Assembly (NCBI GenBank): GCA_963749575.1 | Contig: CAVVNM010000012.1 | Span: 434,001-498,000, forward strand | Direction: 5' to 3' | DNA length: 64,000 nt | Source of the DNA: JAMXLO01 sp963749575 | GTDB lineage: Bacteria > Pseudomonadota > Alphaproteobacteria > Acetobacterales > Acetobacteraceae | Shown here: in pieces, positions 8,333 through 17,588 of the stretch | How the letters are laid out: each line of letters starts with the position of its first letter | How positions within the stretch are numbered: position 1 is the first letter of the stretch | Made by a program: the position numbers and the translations under genes | Notes under the pieces: generated by a model | Database searches by the model: none | What the model saw: the letters and a program-made list of their open reading frames with translations, nothing else | Told to the model about the DNA's origin: nothing

Positions 8333-9862
8333 TCAGCCCTGCCAGCCTGCCTTGCGCAGGCCGTCCAGCATGTGCTCGTGGTCCTCAGGCCGGTGATATG
8401 TCGGTCGACGGCGCGTGTACCATTCGAACAATTGAGGTGAAAGTTCGAGCTCCCGGTGCAAAGCGACTTGTGCCTCGTCCTTGCGGCCGAGTTGACCCAA
8501 TGCCGCTGCGAGCCACCGGCGCGTAGTACGAAGACTGGGATCTCGTGCCAGGATAAGCCGGGCTGCCTCGACCGATCTGACATAGTCGCGTTCGAAATAG
8601 TACGAAATCGCGGTCAGGTGCGCCATCCACGTGCTGAGCGGACTTCGCGGGTCAAGACGGATGCTGGCCGTGAAGGCCTGTCTCGCCTCCACAGGCTGAC
8701 CGGTGAAAAGAAGAACATGACCTTCGATTGCGAATGCCATCGGCGAGTTTGGATTGCTGGTCCGCGCCAGCAACGCCTGATCGCGCGCCTCGTCTGGGTT
8801 GCCGGAGGCCTGTGCTGTCAGAGCGACCATGGCCCGCGCGTCCGCATCCTCGGGGTCGATGGCAATAGCCTTGCGCGCCCAGTCTGCCGACAACGTTGCT
8901 GCGTCCTCCATCGATCGCGTGCCAAATCCCGGCCCATCGTCGAGATATGACCGAGCCAAGGCCGCATACGGCGCCGCGAATGCGTGATCCAGTGCGATGG
9001 CGCGTTGAAAGAGTTGCTTCGCCTGCTCGTGATCAGCGGCGGTTCTTTGTCCGTAGTGCCACTGGCCGCGCAAGTACGCCTCCCATGCATTCAGACTTGT
9101 CGGGGGCTTGCGCACTGCACGCCGCCGCTCGGCGTCCAAAATCGCGGGCCCGATGGCGCCGGTCACCGCAGCCGAAATTTCATCCTGCACGGCAAAGATG
9201 TCGGCAACGCCTCGATCGTAACGTTCGGCCCAGATGTGGTCAGCTGTCGTCGCGTCGATCAATTGGGCACCGATCCGTACCCTGTCGCCGCTTCGCCGAA
9301 CACTGCCCTCCAGGATATAGCGCACGCCCAGTTCCCTGGCGATCTGCCTTACGTCGATCGCCTGCCCCTTGTAGGCAAAACTGGAGTTGCGGGCGATGAC
9401 CAACAGCGATCGGACGCGCGCGAGTTCGGTGATGATGTCATCGGCCACGCCGTCGGCGAAATACTCCTGCTCGATGTCGCCGCTCATGTTGGTGAATGGC
9501 AGCACTGCAATTGAAGGTTTGCCGGTGGCGACTTCAGGCGTCGGAGACAGTTTGCCGGGGACCGCCATGGTCAGCCGATAGCCGCGGCCGGGAATGGTCA
9601 CAATCATGCCATCGCCCAGCACCTTGCGCAGCGCTGAAATCTGGACCTGGAGGTTGTTCTCCTCGACGGTCAACCCCGGCCAGACCTGGTCGAGCAACGC
9701 ATCCTTGGACACCGGCCCACCGCCCGCAGCGGCCAGCACGCAGAGCACGTCGAACGCCCGCCTGCCCAAAGCAACCTCGGCGCCGGCACGGGTCAGGCTG
9801 CGGCCCTGCTGATCCAGCCGGAACGGGCCGAAAGCGACGGGCTGCGTACCATCGGACGGCAT
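8333..9862 (-). CDS. Winged-helix regulator with TolB-like and TPR domains
   Basis: Protein of 509 residues in three parts. Residues 8-100 form an OmpR/PhoB-type winged helix (VALGRRAFDVLCVLAAAGG, LDQVWPGLTVEENNLQVQI, VTIPGRGYRLT). Residues about 115-250 are the TolB/FlgO-like beta domain found after such helices in adenylate-cyclase-like regulators (SIAVLPFTNMSGDIEQEYFA, RELGVRYILEGSVRRSGDRV). From about 260 to the end are TPR-type helical repeats (AYLRGQWHYGQRT, FQRAIALDHAFAAPYAALA). There is no membrane segment and no cyclase domain. It is probably a DNA-binding regulator sensing a protein partner. It is divergent from a small gene starting at 9963 and may control it. Confidence 0.8.
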   Translation of the reverse strand: MPSDGTQPVAFGPFRLDQQGRSLTRAGAEVALGRRAFDVLCVLAAAGGGPVSKDALLDQVWPGLTVEENNLQVQISALRKVLGDGMIVTIPGRGYRLTMAVPGKLSPTPEVATGKPSIAVLPFTNMSGDIEQEYFADGVADDIITELARVRSLLVIARNSSFAYKGQAIDVRQIARELGVRYILEGSVRRSGDRVRIGAQLIDATTADHIWAERYDRGVADIFAVQDEISAAVTGAIGPAILDAERRRAVRKPPTSLNAWEAYLRGQWHYGQRTAADHEQAKQLFQRAIALDHAFAAPYAALARSYLDDGPGFGTRSMEDAATLSADWARKAIAIDPEDADARAMVALTAQASGNPDEARDQALLARTSNPNSPMAFAIEGHVLLFTGQPVEARQAFTASIRLDPRSPLSTWMAHLTAISYYFERDYVRSVEAARLILARDPSLRTTRRWLAAALGQLGRKDEAQVALHRELELSPQLFEWYTRRRPTYHRPEDHEHMLDGLRKAGWQG

Positions 9863-9962
9863 GAAGCCTCTCGTGTCGTTTAAGGATAAATCAGCTCCGC
9901 GCCAAAGACCTTAAGACAGCCCTTCGCCTAGCGTCCAGACGCGCAAGCAAAGGAGCAATCAG

Positions 9963-10292
9963 GTGATCCAGCAGACACAGCAGTCAGACGGCGCCACACG
10001 GGCCATCGCGCCATTGCGCACATTGGCGGAGCTCGGTGATGAGGGAGTGCGGCGGATCGTGGAGACGGATCTCACCCCTCGTTCGACGTTCCCGGTCGAC
10101 CCTCGCTGGTACGAAAAGTATTGGTACGGCGACCGGTCGCCGTCGAAGTGGGGCCTTCCGGCCACCGCTTTGCGCCGGATTTGCTGCGAGGCGCCGCTCG
10201 TCAGCGATAGCATCGTTTGCGCCATCGAACGCACCACGAGCGCTCTCGTTAGGCTTTGCCGCAGCCATCAGAAAAGTGCGGACCTCTGGTAG
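9963..10292 (+). CDS. Small hypothetical protein (109 residues)
   Basis: A GTG at 9963 is preceded at good spacing by AAAGGAG (about 9948-9954), the strongest reason to call the gene. The protein contains a striking aromatic segment, DPRWYEKYWYGDRSPSKWG, around residues 46-64. Short alphaproteobacterial proteins with a similar W-Y-x-x-Y-W-Y run exist and usually continue into a membrane helix. Here the following part (LPATALRRICC onward) is not hydrophobic enough for one, so the C-terminal half may be shifted or different. It is divergent from the TolB/TPR regulator with about 100 bases between. Function unknown. Confidence 0.5.
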   Translation: MIQQTQQSDGATRAIAPLRTLAELGDEGVRRIVETDLTPRSTFPVDPRWYEKYWYGDRSPSKWGLPATALRRICCEAPLVSDSIVCAIERTTSALVRLCRSHQKSADLW

Positions 10293-10443
10293 CGGACTGT
10301 AGGCTCCGGGCGTCCTCCGCTCCCCTACCGGCCGCAAACACAGCTCGAGATGGCGCGTCGGCCGGCGCGCCACAGAGCTGCCAGCCGGCGAGCCGCGGAC
10401 TCTTGCAACGTATCGCTTCGAACTATCTGTCAGATCCGGACCA

Positions 10444-11121
10444 TTAGCTTACCACCGGCACCGTCGGCAGATCGTCCGGCACCGTCAGCCGGCAGCCCAC
10501 CGTCGCACGCACCTCATCCAGCGTGACGCCGGGCGCGATCTCGCGGATCCGGAACCCGTCGCCGATCGGCTCGAACAGTCCGTAATTCGTCGCCACCAAC
10601 TTCACCACGCCGCGCGCGGTCACCGGGAGCGCGCATTGCGACACCAGGCGCGGCGCACCGCCGCGTGTGGTCTGCTCCATGATGATGAACACGCGCTTGG
10701 CGCACGCCGCGAGGTCCATCGCGCCACCGATTCCGCCGCCCTTCTGGCCGGCGATCTTCCAGTTGGCGAAGTCGCCGTTGCACGCCACCTCGTAGGCACC
10801 CATCACGGTGACATCGATCCGCCCGCCGCGGATGATCGCGAACGAGTCCGCGTGGTGCACCACCGCCGCCCCAGGCTTCAGCGTGACGTTCTGCCCGCCG
10901 GCGTTGACCAGGTTGAGGTCCTCCTCGCCCGCGGGCGCGATCGGGCCGTAGCCGATGACGCCGTTCTCCGAGTGATAGGTGATGTCGCGATCGCCGATGT
11001 CGGTGTTCGAGCACATGGTCGGGATGCCGACGCCCAGATTGACGATCCAGCCGTCCTGGAACTCGAACGCGATGCGGTCCGCCATCTGCTGGCGGTTGAG
11101 GCCTTTGATGGTTCCGCTCAT
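10444..11121 (-). CDS. 3-oxoacid CoA-transferase subunit B
   Basis: Beta subunit of a two-subunit CoA-transferase (225 residues). The catalytic glutamate is in the conserved YHSENGVIGYG near residue 47, where a glutamyl-CoA intermediate forms. The ending, with VTLDEVRATVGCRLTVPDDL, is typical of this subunit. I chose the ATG at 11121, which overlaps the stop of subunit A as ATGA; a longer frame open to 11151 would lie within subunit A. The pair could act on 3-oxoadipate (PcaIJ) or acetoacetate (ScoAB). The sequence alone does not decide, so no symbol is given. Confidence 0.88.
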   Translation of the reverse strand: MSGTIKGLNRQQMADRIAFEFQDGWIVNLGVGIPTMCSNTDIGDRDITYHSENGVIGYGPIAPAGEEDLNLVNAGGQNVTLKPGAAVVHHADSFAIIRGGRIDVTVMGAYEVACNGDFANWKIAGQKGGGIGGAMDLAACAKRVFIIMEQTTRGGAPRLVSQCALPVTARGVVKLVATNYGLFEPIGDGFRIREIAPGVTLDEVRATVGCRLTVPDDLPTVPVVS

Positions 11122-11858
11122 CGGCGGCGCTCCTGGCGTCGGGTTGGCCACAGTCCTTCGGGCGCCGGCGGCACCTTCACCAATCGATGCACGAAGATGC
11201 CAGCGGTGTGCACCTGGTCGGGATCGATCGTCCCAGCGGGCACGATGTCCTCCTCCACCTCGGCGATGGTGACACGCGCCGCGGTCGCCATCACAGGACA
11301 GAAGTTGCGCTGCGAGCGATGGAACAGCAGGTTGCCGAACGTATCGGCGCGGGTGGCGCGAATGAATGCGTAGTCGAGCGGCAGCGCATATTCCAACAGG
11401 TATTCGCGTCCGTCGATCACACGCGTCTCGCGCCCCGCGGCGAGTTCAGTGCCGACGGCGGTGGGCGTGTAGAACGCAGGAATGCCGGCGCCCGCGGCGC
11501 GCAACCGTTCCGCAAGCGTGCCCTGTGGCACCAGTTCGGCATCGACCTCGCCGGACTCGTAGTACTTGGTGAACGGGATCACATCGGTTGGGCGGGTGGA
11601 CGCAGTGAACGCGCAGATCACCTTCTTCACTTTACCGTTCTCCACCAGCATGCCGATGTCCGGCATACGCGGCTGCTGCGCGCCGCCGGTGGTGTTGGCG
11701 ACCAGGGTGAGCTGCTTCGCGCCGTGCTCGAGCAGCGCTCGGATCAGGTTGAACGGTACGCCCGGCATGGCGAAGCCGCCGAACGCGATGGTGGCGCCGT
11801 CGGGAATGTCCCGTACCGCCTCGCGAAAGCTGTCGACCTGCTTGGATTTCTGCGCCAT
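11118..11858 (-). CDS. 3-oxoacid CoA-transferase subunit A
   Basis: Alpha subunit (246 residues) of the CoA-transferase, carrying the CoA-binding opening TIAFGGFAMPGVPFNLIRAL and the internal block GIPAFYTPTAVGTELAAG. The start is the ATG giving MAQKSKQVDSFREAVRDIPD; a frame continues 19 codons upstream but that stretch is arginine-rich and unlike the family. First gene of a two-gene unit with subunit B overlapping by four bases. No other ketoacid-degradation gene lies next to it, so its pathway is not fixed by context. Confidence 0.88.
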   Translation of the reverse strand: MAQKSKQVDSFREAVRDIPDGATIAFGGFAMPGVPFNLIRALLEHGAKQLTLVANTTGGAQQPRMPDIGMLVENGKVKKVICAFTASTRPTDVIPFTKYYESGEVDAELVPQGTLAERLRAAGAGIPAFYTPTAVGTELAAGRETRVIDGREYLLEYALPLDYAFIRATRADTFGNLLFHRSQRNFCPVMATAARVTIAEVEEDIVPAGTIDPDQVHTAGIFVHRLVKVPPAPEGLWPTRRQERRR

Positions 11859-12216
11859 CTCCCCCGCCCGTCGTCTTCGTGCGGCGATGGAGGGGCACGA
11901 GACGAAAGGTGTCAAGATCGCGCACGAGCGCTATGACGCCGGACCGGAATGCAGCGGCACCAGCTAGCCCGCCACGATGCGCTCAAGTTCGCCGTCAGCG
12001 TCGACCTCTACTGCCACGTACCGGACATTTTCGTGACCATGTTCGGCACCGTGCAGCCCGGCAGCTTCGAACAACTCGTGTAGTTTGGATTTGCGGGCGA
12101 ACCACCGATGTGACTGCCTCTGGATCTCCGTGATCACAAACCTGTCAACTGCCGGTCGACTATGCCGGCTGTGAAGTCGGTGTTAACGTTTCTCGCGGTT
12201 GGCACGGAGATAGACC
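11859..12216. other. Intergenic stretch with one short open frame (11949-12083)
   Basis: About 350 bases between subunit A and the next plus-strand gene. The only item of note is a 44-codon plus-strand frame at 11949-12083 (MQRHQLARHDALKFAVSVDL, then FVTMFGTVQPGSFEQLV and TAG). Its codon use resembles real genes, with C or G in most third positions, but there is no clear ribosome site and I do not recognise it. It may be a leftover fragment of a larger gene. Nothing else is evident here. Confidence 0.2.
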
Positions 12217-12918
12217 ATGCAGCTATCTCGCGGTTGGTACGGGTTGGTGCTATTTTGGGCGTGCGTTGTGTCGCTCGTCGGCATCGGGGCCGGGACACTC
12301 CAGGTGCTTGGGTCGCCGAGCCGGGAGGAACATCCAGCGCGGACGAATCCCGCTGAGCCGACCGTCGTTGAATTCGCCAGCCGCGTGCCGCTGACGCCAT
12401 TTTCCGCTGCTGTGGCAGCCCCGAGTCCCACTCCCGGACCGCCAGTTGAAGTCGATGCAGCATCTGCGTTGCAGGTTCAGGAGGCACCGCCGACCACGCC
12501 GGAACTCACAGCGGCGGCAGAGCTCGAAGCGTCCACGCCGGACGTGCGCGCGCCCATACACGAGCAGGACGTGGTCGTAGCCAACGTGGCCGCGACCGAC
12601 GACAACGAAGTCCACCCAGAGACAACTGTGCCGGAAAAAAGATTACATCTTCGTATCGTCGGCGAAAGCAAGCCGTGCCCAAAGACGGACTGCTACAGGT
12701 GGCGCGTGGTAAGGCAGCGTGCGAAGCATCCGCGCCCTGCCACCATCGACCTGGTACAGTTGCATCTGGCACCCGGCCTGCGCGAGGCGGCCGAGAATGG
12801 CGAGGTTGAACTGATGATCGACGCCGTCGAGCGACACACGACGATCAAGGGCAGAGACGTTGTCACAATTGTCGCTACCAGGCTTGCCGGGGTAACCCCG
12901 CACGACGCGTCGCCCTGA
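12217..12918 (+). CDS. Hypothetical membrane-anchored protein, proline/alanine-rich linker
   Basis: Protein of 233 residues. An N-terminal hydrophobic helix (GLVLFWACVVSLVGIGAGTL, residues 9-28) would serve as an uncleaved signal anchor or signal peptide. Residues about 35-140 are a low-complexity Pro/Ala/Glu/Thr linker. A compact C-terminal domain follows, beginning RLHLRIVGESKPCPKTDCYR with a C-x4-C pair, then basic and ending ATRLAGVTPHDASP. This layout, anchor plus spacer plus small domain, is common for envelope-spanning proteins, but I do not recognise the C-terminal domain. No partner gene is adjacent. Confidence 0.55.
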   Translation: MQLSRGWYGLVLFWACVVSLVGIGAGTLQVLGSPSREEHPARTNPAEPTVVEFASRVPLTPFSAAVAAPSPTPGPPVEVDAASALQVQEAPPTTPELTAAAELEASTPDVRAPIHEQDVVVANVAATDDNEVHPETTVPEKRLHLRIVGESKPCPKTDCYRWRVVRQRAKHPRPATIDLVQLHLAPGLREAAENGEVELMIDAVERHTTIKGRDVVTIVATRLAGVTPHDASP

Positions 12919-13007
12919 CTGGCCACAGCAGTCACCACAGCAGCGGACGGATTGCAGGTGCCGCGGAAGCGGATGCATACTCGCGAACAAAATCCGGAGG
13001 GTCGGCC

Positions 13008-13850
13008 ATGACAAGCTCCCCGCAACTCCGCGCGCTTGGCGAAGCCCTAGGCACCGAGGCGCTCGGCATCGACTTGTCGAAACCGCTCGACGAGGCGACG
13101 TCCGCCTGGGTCGGACGTGCCTTTGCCGAGCATCCGGTGCTGGTGTTCCGCGACCAGGATCTTGGCGCCGGCGAACTCGCAGCGTTCGGCCGCCGCTTCG
13201 GCACGCCGCGCATGCACGCGCTGATCAAGTACCGCCACGCCGATTATCCGGAGGTGTCCTGGCTGACCAACGTCGAAGACGACGGCAAGGTGGACTGGTA
13301 CGGAGTCAAGCGTGCCACCGACTGGCATACCAATTCCACCTACGAAGACCATCTGCCGCTGCTCGCCATCCTGCACGCGAAGGAAGTGCCGTCCGAAAAA
13401 GGCGGCACGATGTTTGCCGACATGCGCGCAGCATATGAGGCGTTGCCGGAGGGACGGAAGCAGCAGCTCGAAAGCCTGACCGCCCTGCACGGCCGCAGCA
13501 CCGGTCCAGGCGGCGAACGGCTGTACGGCGATGACAAGGGTGTCACGGAGAAGGTGTACCAAGAAATGTGCTGGCCCGCGGTCACCCGGCATCCGGTCAC
13601 CGGTAAGCCGATCCTGTTCGTCAACCCGATGCACACCCATGGCTTCATCGGCATGCCGCGGGACGAGGCCTGGCCGCTGATCGAGGAACTGGCAGAACAT
13701 GCGACGCAGGATCGTTTCGTCTATTACCACCGCTGGCGGGTCGGCGATGTACTGATGTGGGATGAGAGGGCGACGATGCACCGTGGCGCCGGCGATTATC
13801 GGCCGGAGGAGCACCGCGTCATGCTGCGTACGATCGTGTATCCGAACTGA
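13008..13850 (+). CDS. TauD/TfdA-family Fe(II)/2-oxoglutarate dioxygenase
   Basis: Cytosolic enzyme of 280 residues that would hydroxylate a small organic acid using 2-oxoglutarate and O2. The fold is clear: VGRAFAEHPVLVFRDQDLGA near the start, LHAKEVPSEKGGTMFADM in the middle, and the C-terminal VLMWDERATMHRGAGDY with the second iron histidine and, further on, the arginine that binds 2-oxoglutarate (HRVMLRT). The first iron motif is odd: DWHTNSTY has Asn where the family normally has Asp (H-x-D). A ribosome site (GGAGG) lies just upstream of the ATG. The substrate is unknown; the gene stands alone. Confidence 0.88.
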   Translation: MTSSPQLRALGEALGTEALGIDLSKPLDEATSAWVGRAFAEHPVLVFRDQDLGAGELAAFGRRFGTPRMHALIKYRHADYPEVSWLTNVEDDGKVDWYGVKRATDWHTNSTYEDHLPLLAILHAKEVPSEKGGTMFADMRAAYEALPEGRKQQLESLTALHGRSTGPGGERLYGDDKGVTEKVYQEMCWPAVTRHPVTGKPILFVNPMHTHGFIGMPRDEAWPLIEELAEHATQDRFVYYHRWRVGDVLMWDERATMHRGAGDYRPEEHRVMLRTIVYPN

Positions 13851-13882
13851 CGAGCGCGAGAGGCCGCGGCGGGACTGACATC

Positions 13883-13908
13883 CACCTCTCCCACTTGTGG
13901 GAGAGGTG
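13883..13908. repeat. Palindromic REP-like hairpin in a 350-base gene-free stretch
   Basis: A perfect 12-base inverted repeat (CACCTCTCCCAC / GTGGGAGAGGTG) with only two bases between the arms lies 33 bases after the dioxygenase stop. It is followed by the GC-rich tail GCGCCGGGTGAGG, and a second, looser set of complementary blocks runs to about 14010 (GCTCACCCGCCGCGC, GAGGAGGTGAGAT). This is the form of the dispersed 'CTCTCCC...GGGAGAG' elements common in alphaproteobacterial genomes. It could also stop transcription from the dioxygenase gene. I see no gene in 13851-14203. Confidence 0.7.
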
Positions 13909-14203
13909 TGCAGCGCCGGGTGAGGATATTGCCACCGCAGATTGACGCTCACCCGCCGCGCATTGCGCGGCGAACTGTCCCGCGCGCGAGGAGGTGAGAT
14001 AGGACCGCCGTCGCATACAATTGCCACGACTTCTTTATAGCGTTCGTGACCGCGCAACCTGGCGGCTCGCGGACAGGCCAGGAAAGACACGATTCTGAAG
14101 GAACGTCAGCGCGACGGCGTAACTGCGGGTCATCTACTGCAGCTCCGGCCGGAGCGGCCGCAACGTTGATGCAACAAACGTTGCATATCAAGGAAATCCT
14201 GGT

Positions 14204-15952
14204 CTATGCGAGCGCGGAGGTCTGCGCGAGCTGGCCTTCAAGAGCGGCGACGCGGGCGCGCAGTAGCTCCATTTCTACGTATGCGTAGGCAATTCCCGCA
14301 TGACGGGCGAGGCTAGCCAGCAGGTTGCGCTCGAGACTGTCCAGATCGGTGCCAACCTCGTGGCCACTGTACAGCACGACCGCGAAGCATTGCCGGGGAT
14401 TGCCCACCGGCACGCCGTGAAGCGGCCGCGCCAGGCCGGCCGGCAGCCGTGGATCTGTCTCACCGATGGCATCCAGCGGGAACGGCACGCCGCCGAGCCT
14501 GGCAGCGAGCATCGGATCTGCACTGTCGAGCGTACTGACCTCCGCTGCACTCCATCCGATGCTCGCGTACCGGCGGAACACACCGCCCTGTTCGCGGAAC
14601 AATGCCGCCGAGGTGAGGCGCAGGGAACGCACCGGTTCGTCCACCAACAGCCGCTCGATGTCAGCCAGGCTGTCCGCGCGCTGGATCGATTGGCCGATCT
14701 CGACGAGATGTGCCTCCGCACGGCGGAACTGGATGTCGAATAACCGAGCCGTAAGTTCGGTGGCAAATTCGTGCAGGCGCGAAATTAGAAAGGCGAAACC
14801 GGAGGCTACCAGCACCCAGGCCCAGCCCGGCAGGTGCACCATGTCGTCGATCGCGTCCACCTGCTCGTGGAGGAAGAACGCCGGCACGCTGAGCAGCAGG
14901 CCAAGCACCGTGGCGCGACGCAACGGGATCGACACGCTGATCACTGTCGGGCGCCGCACCGCCTCGACGACGAACAGGCACAAGATGCCGTTGACCAGAT
15001 AGATGAGGCCGAAGGTGTCCTCGGACACCGCGCCGGCACCGAGCAGGCTGCTCGGCAGCGAGGTCTCTGCGCATAGTTCGGCAATCAAATAAGCCGGCAG
15101 GCCGATCAAGCAGCCCCAGATCACCCAGCGGATCCGCTGGTAATCCCGCGGCGTCAATCGCTTGCGACGGTCCAGCAGGATGCTGAGCGCGGCCACATCG
15201 ACCGCAAAGCCGATGAACATCGTGACCCGCATTGCAGTCTCGGCACGATAGCCGAACACGCTGCCGAGGCTCATCAACGCCAATGTCAGGAACAGGAGCG
15301 CAAGCGCCGGCAATGCGCGCTCGACGGCGTACCATCGAGGTTCGGTCCTGTCGCCGGGCACCCGCAGCGCAAACAGCAGGAAGCCGGTGTAGCCTGCTGC
15401 CTGCAACACGCAGGATGCGACCTCCTGCGCGAGCAGCGCCGCGGGCCACTGCTGCAGCCAACCGTAGAACTGGAACGCTTGACCAGGGTTGAACTGGATG
15501 GCGTACGCGAAGAATCCCCAGGTCATGCCGCCCGGACGGATCCATACCAGCCATGCGGCGCCGAGTACGACCAGGATGCCGGCGATCTGGTCGAGCACCA
15601 GCACAAAGTTGAGCAGCGGGCTGCGCGGTCGCGGTTGCGCCACCAACGTCACTTCGCGGGCGGGATGACCGGTGGTCGCTGCGAGCAGCAGGATCGCGGT
15701 ACGGCCCGGCACGACGTAGTTCAGTCCGCCCCACAACGCCAACAGGCTGGCGCAGATATCGGTGTCCACCGGGATGCACCGCATGCGGCCGAGATCCAGT
15801 TGATCACCCGGACGGACGCCCGCCCGCCACGCAGGCGACGCGGTCTCGGCAATGAACGGAGCCTGCACGTCGTAGATCAGGCCGTCATTGCTTGACGCCA
15901 GTCCGAACGATCCGAGCGGGCGGGCCATCCGATAGAGGTCCGGCGCGATCAT
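14204..15952 (-). CDS. Multi-pass membrane protein with PDZ-like N-terminus and GAF-like C-terminus
   Basis: Protein of at least 582 residues. Near residues 35-60 is a PDZ-type loop (AETASPAWRAGVRPGDQLDL), likely periplasmic. Then come about seven or eight hydrophobic segments (LDQIAGILVVLGAAWLVWI, AGYTGFLLFALRV, ALPALALLFLTLALMSLG and others), and from about residue 415 a GAF-like cytosolic domain (IGQSIQRADSLADIERLLVD, ALFREQGGVFRRYASIGW) with a final coiled helix. No kinase, cyclase or output domain follows. The ATG at 15952 cuts off a likely first helix: in the same frame upstream are ATG 16022-16024 and, five codons later, TGA 16007-16009, after which SRILLILLTLYALA is encoded. It may therefore carry a nonsense change. 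Confidence 0.7.
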   Translation of the reverse strand: MIAPDLYRMARPLGSFGLASSNDGLIYDVQAPFIAETASPAWRAGVRPGDQLDLGRMRCIPVDTDICASLLALWGGLNYVVPGRTAILLLAATTGHPAREVTLVAQPRPRSPLLNFVLVLDQIAGILVVLGAAWLVWIRPGGMTWGFFAYAIQFNPGQAFQFYGWLQQWPAALLAQEVASCVLQAAGYTGFLLFALRVPGDRTEPRWYAVERALPALALLFLTLALMSLGSVFGYRAETAMRVTMFIGFAVDVAALSILLDRRKRLTPRDYQRIRWVIWGCLIGLPAYLIAELCAETSLPSSLLGAGAVSEDTFGLIYLVNGILCLFVVEAVRRPTVISVSIPLRRATVLGLLLSVPAFFLHEQVDAIDDMVHLPGWAWVLVASGFAFLISRLHEFATELTARLFDIQFRRAEAHLVEIGQSIQRADSLADIERLLVDEPVRSLRLTSAALFREQGGVFRRYASIGWSAAEVSTLDSADPMLAARLGGVPFPLDAIGETDPRLPAGLARPLHGVPVGNPRQCFAVVLYSGHEVGTDLDSLERNLLASLARHAGIAYAYVEMELLRARVAALEGQLAQTSALA

Positions 15953-16082
15953 CGCCAGCGCATAGAGCGTCAGCAGGATCAGCAGAATGCGACTGCCGAG
16001 GCTGGCTCAATTCTGCTCTTGCATCCCCAGAACCAACCTTCGCCCCAGTCGGTTGCCGGCTTAATTCACCTGCTGTTACTGG

Positions 16083-17496
16083 CTACGTTGAGGCCATTCC
16101 GGGCGATGATACCCAAGCGGAACGGAAGGCCGTGCCCAGTACCGGTTGCGTCTCTGACAACTGCACCGTCGGCTTCAGATGCCGCAGCCGGCCAGACGGC
16201 GTTTCGGTCACCGTGGACCAGCGCTCCAGCTCCTCCGGCGCGAACTCCGCCGGCGCATCCCGCGCCGCGGCCTCTGGCACTTCGCCCAGATCGACGATCC
16301 ATTTCCCGATCTGCGCCAGCGAGACCCGCACCAGCCAACTGCCGCCTTCCTGGGCGCGCCGCGCCAGCGCGACCATCGCGCCGAACGCCATCAGGTAGCC
16401 GGTACAGTAGTCGATCGCGGACACCGGGTAGAACTGCGGTCCCGGGGTCTTGCCTGGCACCACCTCGGCCTGCCGCGAGGTAATACCGCTCACTGTCTGT
16501 ACCACGGTGTCGAAGCCGCGACGCGATGCCCACGGCCCGGCATGGCTGAACGCACAGAGCGACACGTAGACCAGCCCCGGCCGCAGCGACGCCAGTTCGT
16601 CGGGCGACAGGCCGCGCCCACCCAGCGTGCCCGGTCGGTAGCCCTGCGAGAACACATCCGCCTCGCACACCAGCCGGCGCAGTACATCGACGTCGCGCTG
16701 CTCGCGCAAATCGAGATGCGCCGAAAGCTTGCCGTGCCCGGTGTCGAATTCCTGGTAGCCGAGGTTCGGCAGATGCGGTGCGGTGATCTTCAAGACGTCG
16801 GCACCGTGCTCGGCCAGCGTGCGGGCGCAGGTCGGACCGGCCAGCACGCGCGTCAGGTCGAGCACGCGGATGCCCGACAGCGGACGATTGCCGGCGGGCA
16901 GCGTCTCCGGCGGGCTGTCGCCGATCCGCACAATCTCCAGCAGCGGCAAGGCGGCGATGGCCGCGGACTGGGGATGCCGCGCCCATTCCTCGCGTGTGCG
17001 CACCATGCCGCCGGCACCCTTGGCGGCGATGATCGCTTCTTCCAGATCGGCCGCGTTCCAAGTCAGTACCTGCCCGCGCCACCGCGTCACGATCCTCCGG
17101 CACGCCCAGCACGCCCATTGCGGCCGCGCGATGGTTGGGGAAGTTACAATGCAGGTAGCTCCAGCGTCCGTCCTTGGTGGGATAGACGCCCATGATCGAA
17201 TTGCGCCGCGCCGAGACCTCGCCGTCGCCCAACTTCATGTAGTGGCCGCTGCGCAGCGACGCGGTGGCCTGGCGCAGATCGACCGCGACCGACTGGCGCC
17301 GCCCGGTACGCATCTCCCACAGGTCGGCGGCGGCAAGTCCGGTCGCCGCCAACGTTGCCGCGCCGGCTACCCCGATGCGGAACGGCGTCGGCAGAATAGG
17401 ATCGGTGCCGCCGGTGAACGCCACGCTGTCTGCGCGTTCGGCGGACCAGCTGGCGACCGGTATGATCGAGCGCAGTGCCTTGTTCGGCATGGACAT
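16083..17496 (-). pseudogene. CaiB/BaiF family (class III) CoA-transferase, single-base frameshift
   Basis: Formyl-CoA/carnitine-CoA-transferase-like enzyme of about 470 residues when repaired. The first third (MSMPNKALRSIIPVASWSAE, then LRSGHYMKLGDGEVSARRNS and GVYPTKDGRWSYLHCNFPNH) and the rest (RVLDLTRVLAGPTCARTLAE, the motif before the catalytic Asp region, then DLREQRDVDVLRRLVCEADV) lie in two frames. Removing one base of the CC pair at 17069-17070 joins them as GVPEDRDAVARAVLTWNAAD. The length of 1414 is 3n+1. The start is the ATG at 17496 after GGGGAG (17490 is possible). The gene is divergent from the LLM oxidoreductase. It transfers CoA between carboxylic acids; the substrate is not readable. 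Confidence 0.85.
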
Positions 17497-17588
17497 GAAC
17501 TCCCCAGTGCATGGCGGCACGGGGAGAATGGCGCCGATGCCGGATGTGTTGCAATCTCGCAGTCCTGAACCCGGAACAGGCGGTGACC

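Noticed and set aside
13949..14191. 80-residue minus-strand frame with several cysteines (MICNVCCINVAAAPAG)
   Set aside because: It covers repeat sequence, lacks a ribosome site and its cysteines have no regular spacing.
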